This document shows positions 1 to 7,100 of a stretch of DNA of 8,606 nt, one piece after another; the first letter of the stretch is position 1, and each line of letters begins with the position of its first letter. Source of the DNA: Roseburia sp. (GTDB lineage Bacteria > Bacillota > Clostridia > Lachnospirales > Lachnospiraceae); contig JAUUNJ010000092.1 in the NCBI GenBank assembly GCA_030844625.1, positions 1 through 8,606 of the forward strand, written 5' to 3'. Position numbers and translations under genes: made by a program. The notes below the pieces were generated by a model. That model saw only the letters and a list, made by a program, of their open reading frames with translations, did no database searches and was not told the DNA's origin.

Positions 1-951
1 GTAAATATAAATCTGCGGAATATTGGTATAAGTTCCTGCCTGCTCTCCAACTGTAAACTTTTTGCTTATTTTGGCAGACTCTCTTCCGTCTGTTCCTATA
101 TTTGCCACATACATGGTATGGGTTCCCGCATCATACCCTTCCAGATCCTGTGATGACAAATATTCGCCTGAACTATTTATTTTCTTGACAGGTTCTGCTA
201 TGTCATCTACATATACATTATATCCCGATGATTCTTCCGGTTCTGTAAAATAAATAAAATATTTCCCTGTATATTTGTAATAATCTTTCACTTGAAGATC
301 AGATAATGTGGGCACCACATCTCCCTGTGGACTTGTACCATAAAATCCAATTTCATAAATTGAATCTCCATACACTGTGTTTCTGGATTTGCAATGAATC
401 TTCACTGCTCTTACGCTGATTTCTTCAGAAAATTTAATATCATCTGTTCTTTTTCCATAAGTATTTGTTACACTGGTAAGTGTCTGAAAATTCAATCCAT
501 CCTGAGATACTTCCACATCATACTCTTTTGCCGATGCTCCCTCCCAATATATGGCAATATCTTTCAGCATATATTGGTTTCCGAAATCTATGGCTAAATA
601 CTGTGGGTCTACACCATGTTCCGATTCCCATCTGGAGCTAAGGCTTCCGTCAATTGCCTTGTTTGCATCATCTTTTTCTGAGGAAGCCGATGCGCTGACT
701 CCATTATATGTAGAATAATTATTATATATGATTCCGTCTATTTCGTAAGTTGAGGCTCTTAAAGCATTCAGCACCTGTTGATTTCCTCCGTTCACAATAT
801 CAACATCTGCTGTTATCTTTGACAAGTTCATTTGATTTTCCGCCGTACCTGAAATGAATTCATCTGCCCTGCTCTCCACTCTAAACGGGGTAATAGATGT
901 AACCACCAGTGCTATCGCCATAATTAACGATATGATTTTTCCTTTGTTCAT
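1..951 (-). CDS. Secreted discoidin (F5/8 type C) domain protein, N-terminal 317 residues; 3' end outside window
   Basis: The reading frame opens at the ATG at 949-951 and runs without a stop off the left edge, so only the first 317 residues are visible. The start is set by AGGAGG five bases upstream. The N-terminus (MNKGKIISLIMAIALVV) is a typical signal peptide: basic start, hydrophobic core, likely cleavage near residues 27-30. Residues about 82-206 form a discoidin/CBM32-like domain, with AIDGSLSSRWES, LAIDFG, YDVEVSQDG and a closing SIYEIGFYGT strand. Residues about 215-301 form an Fn3-like domain (YNVYVDD, YDAGTHTMYVA) of the same type as those in the neighbouring glucanase. The last visible residues (TNIPQIYIY) begin another domain that I cannot identify. 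The protein is probably exported and binds carbohydrate. Whether it is an enzyme cannot be told, because the part that would decide lies outside the window. It follows the glucanase gene on the same strand but has its own promoter after a terminator. Confidence 0.9.
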   Translation of the reverse strand, partial: MNKGKIISLIMAIALVVTSITPFRVESRADEFISGTAENQMNLSKITADVDIVNGGNQQVLNALRASTYEIDGIIYNNYSTYNGVSASASSEKDDANKAIDGSLSSRWESEHGVDPQYLAIDFGNQYMLKDIAIYWEGASAKEYDVEVSQDGLNFQTLTSVTNTYGKRTDDIKFSEEISVRAVKIHCKSRNTVYGDSIYEIGFYGTSPQGDVVPTLSDLQVKDYYKYTGKYFIYFTEPEESSGYNVYVDDIAEPVKKINSSGEYLSSQDLEGYDAGTHTMYVANIGTDGRESAKISKKFTVGEQAGTYTNIPQIYIY

Positions 952-956
952 AAATA

Positions 957-962
957 CCTCCT
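957..962 (-). promoter_or_regulatory. Ribosome binding site of the discoidin protein gene
   Basis: On the minus strand this reads AGGAGG, a full Shine-Dalgarno core, five bases before the ATG at 951. It fixes the start of the partial gene. Confidence 0.85.
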
Positions 963-989
963 GATTTTTTCCGAACCATTTCCGCTTTC

Positions 990-998
990 ATTATAACA
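990..998 (-). promoter_or_regulatory. Extended -10 promoter of the discoidin protein gene
   Basis: The minus strand reads TGTTATAAT, a consensus TATAAT (990-995) preceded by TG one base upstream, i.e. an extended -10 element. No good -35 is present at 17 bases, only a T-rich stretch, which fits an extended -10 promoter. Transcription would begin near 983, giving a leader of about 30 bases. The promoter lies between the glucanase terminator and the next start codon, so the downstream gene can be transcribed independently. A cre-like half site (TGAAAGCG on the minus strand, 983-990) begins at its last base. Confidence 0.6.
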
Positions 999-1050
999 AA
1001 GTTAGCATGTGAAAAAAAGAAGAAAATATTACATTGTATATGAAATCACA

Positions 1051-1086
1051 AAAGCAAAAACCGGGGTAGATAGGAATCCCCCCGGT
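1051..1086 (-). terminator. Rho-independent terminator of the GH81 glucanase gene
   Basis: About 20 bases after the stop codon the minus strand forms a GC-rich hairpin. ACCGGGG (1086-1080) pairs perfectly with CCCCGGT (1066-1060) around a 13-base loop, followed by TTTTGCTTTT (1059 downward). The plus strand has no T-tract after the hairpin, so it acts on minus-strand transcripts only. Confidence 0.85.
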
Positions 1087-1105
1087 CTCTGCCTTGTTTA
1101 AAATA

Positions 1106-4100
1106 TTATTTTATTTTAACTTTTTTCTTCTTGGACCATTTACCATAGTACTTTACGCCATTTACAATTTTCATAGCCCTTGCGCGAACATATAATTTCT
1201 TTTTGTCCTTAATTTTCTTTGACTTAATCGTAAATTTAACTTTCTTTACAGTTTTCTTAACTAATATATTCTTTTTCTTGAACTTCTTAGCCTTTGAAAT
1301 CTGTATCTGGTATTTTTTCGCACCCTTAATCTTCTTAAGCGATATCTTTGCTTTCTTTACCGCTACCTTCTTAGTAGCTTTCTTCACCTTAGTCTTTCCA
1401 ACTTTTACGGTCACATTCTGTGCTGATGTCGTTGTTGCAATCTTAGGTGTTGTTGTCTCTGATTCTGATGATACCTTTGTGGTCGGTTGTGACACACCAC
1501 TACTATTTGGTGTTGTAACATTCGGAGTTCCCGGTTCCGGAGTTCCCTGCTCCGGTGTACTTGATTCCGGTGTGCTTGTTTCCGGCGTGCTTGTTTCCGG
1601 TGTACTTGTTTCCGGCGTGCTTGTTTCCGGCGCAGTAGGTGAATCATCCTCAACCGTCACACTTGTTGTAACACCCTTCGACTCTATATCGTTAAGCTTT
1701 GCTACTACCTTGACTGTGTGCTCTCCACCATCAATACCGTTATAAACATATGTACCGGCTGCAACATTCATGCTCTTTAACGCACCATCAATGTATACAG
1801 AATATGTCTGATTTTCGTTTGTTCCTATCCAATAAACCTGAATCACATTATATTCAGGGCTTATTGCAACAAGTCCCTCTGCCTCTGTCGGCATATATTT
1901 ATCAGTTCCCATTACGGCAATCTCAGAAATCTGGTATCCCCAGTTATAATTTCCGCCTGTCAGATTAATTTTTACATATCTTACGGTATCCTGAGTATAT
2001 TTTGTTCCGTCAAATTTGTCTTCTAATGCTTCCTTATACTCTGCTCCTGTTACATCAATTACTTTTTCATAATTTGTTCCATCACCCGAGAACTCAATAT
2101 TATATGCAGTAGCATTTGTATTATTTGCCTTAAACGCTATAAGCACTTCATCTATTTCGTCCTTTGCATACGCCTGACCCAAGTCTATAGTGATTGTCGC
2201 TGTCTTACTGCCCCATGTGGTTTCTACAACATCCGCTGTGTTAGCAGATATCTTTCCATCAACCAACGTAGCCGGATTCTTGCTGCCTTCCTGCTGCTCT
2301 GCCTCTATATTCTCAACCGTTACTGTAGCCCCCTTGGAAAGATTTCTTACAGTATCTACATACGCTTTTAATGAACCATCATCTACTTCTACTTCTCTTG
2401 TAATTCCTGCAGAAGTCTTTTTATCATAGTATGAAACAACCTGTACCTTATGGGTTCCCGCTGTAACATTCTTAATTGTGTATGTTCCCGCATCTATAAG
2501 ATCACTAACCTTTGTTCCATCTAAGTAAACGATATATTTATAGTCTGACTGTTCTGCTCCTGCCTGAATTGTATATGTGATTTCACAGATATTATCTGAA
2601 GTTACAATTAAGTCTTCAGGATCATCACACATTTCAACTTCAATCGTCTTCAAATTCTGTTCTGTACTCAATACGGCAATTTCTGAAATCTGAATACCAA
2701 AATTGGCTGTTTGAGGATAATATACTTTCACATATCTTACCGCACCAGTCTTTCCAATCATATTGGCATATACACAATTGTCAGCATCAAAGTCTTCAGC
2801 TTTCACGGTATCTGATTCATATACCGTAGTGTAATCAACACCATTTGCAGAGTATTCAATACTGTATTTTCTTCCCAATACAGTATCATTTTCTGCAGTA
2901 TCCTTATATTGTACTGCAATCAAATCAATTGTCGATGCATCATATGTATCGCCTAAATCAATAATCGCATAACTCTCTTTTGTGTATCCCCATCCGCTAC
3001 TTAATGCGCAATGGTTTCCACCCGCTGTCAAAGCACCGTCTGTAATGTATTTTGCATCACCTTCCTCAACGCCCGGATAAACAGTTACCTGCTTCTTTAA
3101 AGCCGCGTTATATTTTGGACTAATAGCCATCTCGGCTGTTGTTGCCGCAGGACCTACAATCACCTTACACGTAGTTGTGAATTTACCTACTGTTACTGTA
3201 ATTGTTGCTTCGCCTTCTCCCTTTGCTGTCAAGGTACCATTATTGTTTACCGTGACAACATTTTCATCACTGGACTCCCATACTGCAGTTGTATCATCTG
3301 TTGTATCAGCCGGATTGATTTTAAGTTCCAATGTTTCCGAAGTTTTATTTTTCATTTCCATTGTTGCTTTTGACAGTTCAATTGATGTTATATGTACAGG
3401 TTCAGTAACCGTAACTGTACATGTGGCAGTCTTTCCACTTGATGTCTTGGCTGTAATTACCGTTGTACCAGGTGTTTTACCTGTTACAAGACCAGTCTGG
3501 TCAACTGCTGCAACAGCAGTATTACTGCTTGTCCATGTTACTGTCTCATCAGACATTGCTGCAAGTTGTACAGTTCTGTCAATTGCAATTTTAGCTGACG
3601 TTTTATTTAATGCAACTGTTCCCGCAATAATTATGCTGGCCTCTGTAGGGTCAGAAAGAATCATTCCCTTTCTGTATGTTACAGCTTTTACTATTGTTGA
3701 CTTTGTAATTGTAAAAGGTGCTGTATATGTTGGTGAATCTTCTGTTGGCTCACTTCCATCTAATGTATATTTAATTTCTGCACCTTTCACTGCTGTTGAC
3801 AATGTTACTGTCTGATTTCCCTGATATGTTCCGCTTACAGGTGTAATTGTTGGTGACTGAGCCTGAAGTGCTCCATATACTTCCATCTCATAAATTGAGT
3901 ATCCGTACTGTGTACCTCTTGAAACGCCCTGCATTCTTACATACCTTGCCTTTGTTGCCGCAAAGTTTGAAATTACCTCTCCTACAAGACCGTTTTCCTC
4001 TGACACAGTTGTCCAGTTTTCTCCATCTGTGGATACCTGAATCTGATATTTTGCTGCATATGCTGCTTCCCAGTTAATTTTTACTGAGTTAACTGCCTGT

Positions 4101-7100
4101 ACGGATCCTAAGTCTACCTGAATCCACTGGGCATCTGCATCATTATCTGTTGTAGCCTGCCATCTTGTTGTTCCGTCTCCGTCTATTGCTTTTGATGCAA
4201 CCTCTGCACCATTTTCAGAAGACGCTGTTGCCGTCTTGCCAAGGGCAAGATTCTCACTGCTCTCTACTGTGTCACCATTTATTACAACTGCTGTTGCATT
4301 ATATGCTGAGTCAATATATCCGTTCTTTACAGCTACAGCCTTAATTGTTGTATTACTTGATACGAGAATCCTGTCTTTATATACATTGGAACTTGTTGTT
4401 GGAACAGTTCCGTCTGTTGTGTAGTAAATTGTTGCCCCACTTTCAGCACATGACAATTCTATAAGCTGTGTATCATCAAACACTGCCTCCCCTGTAATGT
4501 TCTCAGTTACTGTGCCGCCTGTCAGTGATGTTGCTTTCATTACAGGTGTTGCAACCTGTGTTAATGAGAAGTTCTTATCTGTATCAATGTTAAAACTTAC
4601 AAGCCCTCTTGAACCAATCTTAGCAGTTCCTACTGTCTTGCCTGTCTTATCAATAACTGTTACTGTCTGTGTTGAATCCGTAGGATTCCAAACCTGAGCT
4701 GTATATTTTTCTGAATTTTTGTTATAGTACACAGAACCCTGTATGTTTCCGGTTACAACATAATCAGTTGTTCTATATCCCAATTGATCCATTGCTGCGA
4801 TGAACCACAATGTATTGGCTCTATCCTCTGTCTGAACAGAAGTTACATTGGCTTCAAATTTCTCATAAGCTCTCTGTGGGTCTGTCTGTGAAAGGAATGG
4901 CCACGTAATATGCTGCCATCCATTATCAGGTGTTACATATTTATCCGGATCATGCCACCACTGATCTTCTGACAATCCTTTATCTAATTCTTCCTGATGT
5001 AATATTTTCTCTATATTAATTGCATACTGTGTATCGTCTTCCAGTCCCTGATAAATCTTTGCACATTTTTCCTGATTCATACCATAATTGGTCAGGTATT
5101 CTGAAATTGGAAGCCACTGAATACCAAATACATATACCGGCTGTCCTCCGAAATATGTACCATATCCCATAGATGCTCCATAAATCTGACCTGCTGCCTG
5201 GAACGGATACTCATCCAACCAGTTGTCCTCATCATAGTCGAACCAGTATTGTTCTACCGCATCCATTTCTGTTGTAAAACCATATGCTCCTGCATCAATA
5301 TATGTCTGATTCTGTGTTGCTTCTCCCCAGAGATACATACCTACCCAGCTAAATAATGCTTCTGAAGCCGACTCCTGATTGTTACCGGAATCACTGTCTG
5401 CGTAACCGCCTGCCCAGGAATGTCCTGCATACTGGTCAAAAGCTCTGAACTTACAGAACATATTTCCATCATCCTCAGGTTCCATCGGATCTGCATAGTC
5501 TCTTACAAGAATTTCAACCATATCCTTGTAATCTTTATAGAACTGCTTGTCATATGTAGCAAGTACTGCTGCACCAAACATAAAATATCCATATGTAAAG
5601 TGATGGTCACAGATTGCCGCATTGGCACCATAAGCACTGTTTGGATAATATACAGTTCCCCAATCCTTATTATAAATGAGATAACACTTGTCATCGCCTC
5701 CATCATAGTTGAACCAGTCAACCATAATGCTCTTTAATTTCTTTAATAACTTATCTTTAATTTCTGTTTCACCCAACTGATCAGCCATAAGAACGCTGAT
5801 TGCTAACGGATGAACATTTTTTCCTTCCCAATAAGCATCATCTACCGGATCTGTATTGATCTTAGACGCTACTACTGCATTGAGATATTCAATCATCTCC
5901 GTGCTGTTGAACATATCACTGTCTGGCGTCGCAAATGTTGGAAGTAATCCCGCGAACTGCTGTGTTGTCGTAAATGTATTAGACCATATCGCTTTCATAT
6001 TACCACGAACAGACGTATATGTTGCTACCGGTACGCTGGCATCTGACGAATGCTTCCACTGATGTGGGAACAGCGCATGCATTGTAACATTGGAGAATCC
6101 TGTTCTCATTGTTTTTGTAGTTGCTGTATATGTTGTTACAATTTTCGAGTTACTCTTGTCATATGTATAATCAACTGCTGTATCCGTTACAAAAGCATAA
6201 CCATGCTTATAATATGTATCAATGTCACCCTTCTTTGTCATTGCTGCCACTGACATATAATTGTCTTTTGCAGAAGGGAACGTAATTTTAATTTTATAAT
6301 TTGGTGCTCCTACCATCACCTTAAAAGTTGTCCCTGCCGGAACATTTACACAGTAGTATGCTCCATCATTTCCAGCCTTTGTATTTTCTTCATCAAATGA
6401 CTTAAATCCAATATGGTCTGTTGTTAATTGATCCCCTTTATTTGTAAGCACAACATTACCATTTCCATCAAACACATCTGTTATAGATGAACCGCTGATA
6501 TATGCCACTGTATTATCGCAGAATTCATTATAAATATAAGGTGAACCTTTAACGATTGTCGACTTCATCTGAAGTCCATTATCATCCATAAGTCCTAATT
6601 TTACAGAATAATCTCCATAATCTTCCACTCTGTCATAGGCAGACGAAATTTCCAAATTCTCCGGACTTACATAAAAGTCTCTAAGTTCTTCACTACTCTG
6701 ATCTGTTCCAAGGTCCGTTTCCTTTCTTGTTCCAACCCATCCGGATGTTGCTGTAAGAATTCCCAGTCCTTTCTTTGAAAATCCCGCCTTCAGTGGTGTT
6801 GAGCAGAGAAGATTACTAAAGGTCTGTACCATAGCTGATGACCACCAGCTGTTAGAATCAATTGGTGTCTTAATTGTTTCTTCATTAATGAACGTTGGCA
6901 ATTTATTCTTTTCATTGTACATTTCACCGGAAACATAAGAGCCCTTACCATTTGCATTATTTACAATCTGTCTTGTAGGAAGTTCTTCGATTGTTTCATT
7001 TTCTTTGCTGTCACCATCTTTATACTCATAAACTGAAAGTTCATTAATACCGATACCGCTTCCGCTTTCTACCTTTGTATATCCTAATACCTTTACATAT

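Noticed and set aside
62..597. Two short plus-strand open frames at the left end
   Set aside because: Both are antisense to the partial discoidin protein gene, which has a signal peptide, a recognisable domain and a good ribosome binding site.
1521..1635. Possible CRISPR-like array
   Set aside because: The repeats are directly adjacent with no spacers, are 15 bp long and are in frame inside a coding sequence.
1411..1653. Minus-strand frame of 80 codons with RRKQA repeats
   Set aside because: It is an out-of-frame reading of the same 15-bp repeat array inside the glucanase gene, with no start signal.
1203..1745. Plus-strand open frame of 180 codons with a hydrophobic, repeat-bearing product
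   Set aside because: It is the reverse reading of the lysine-rich tail (AAA/AAG codons become Phe/Leu) and of the ETSTP repeat (GVLVS repeats). It is a compositional shadow, not a membrane protein.
3177..3815. Plus-strand open frame of 212 codons
   Set aside because: It lies wholly antisense to the Big_2 and chitobiase-like domains of the glucanase. Its Val/Thr/Ser-rich product is what reverse reading of Thr/Val/Ala-rich Ig-like domains gives. It has no convincing ribosome binding site or domain.
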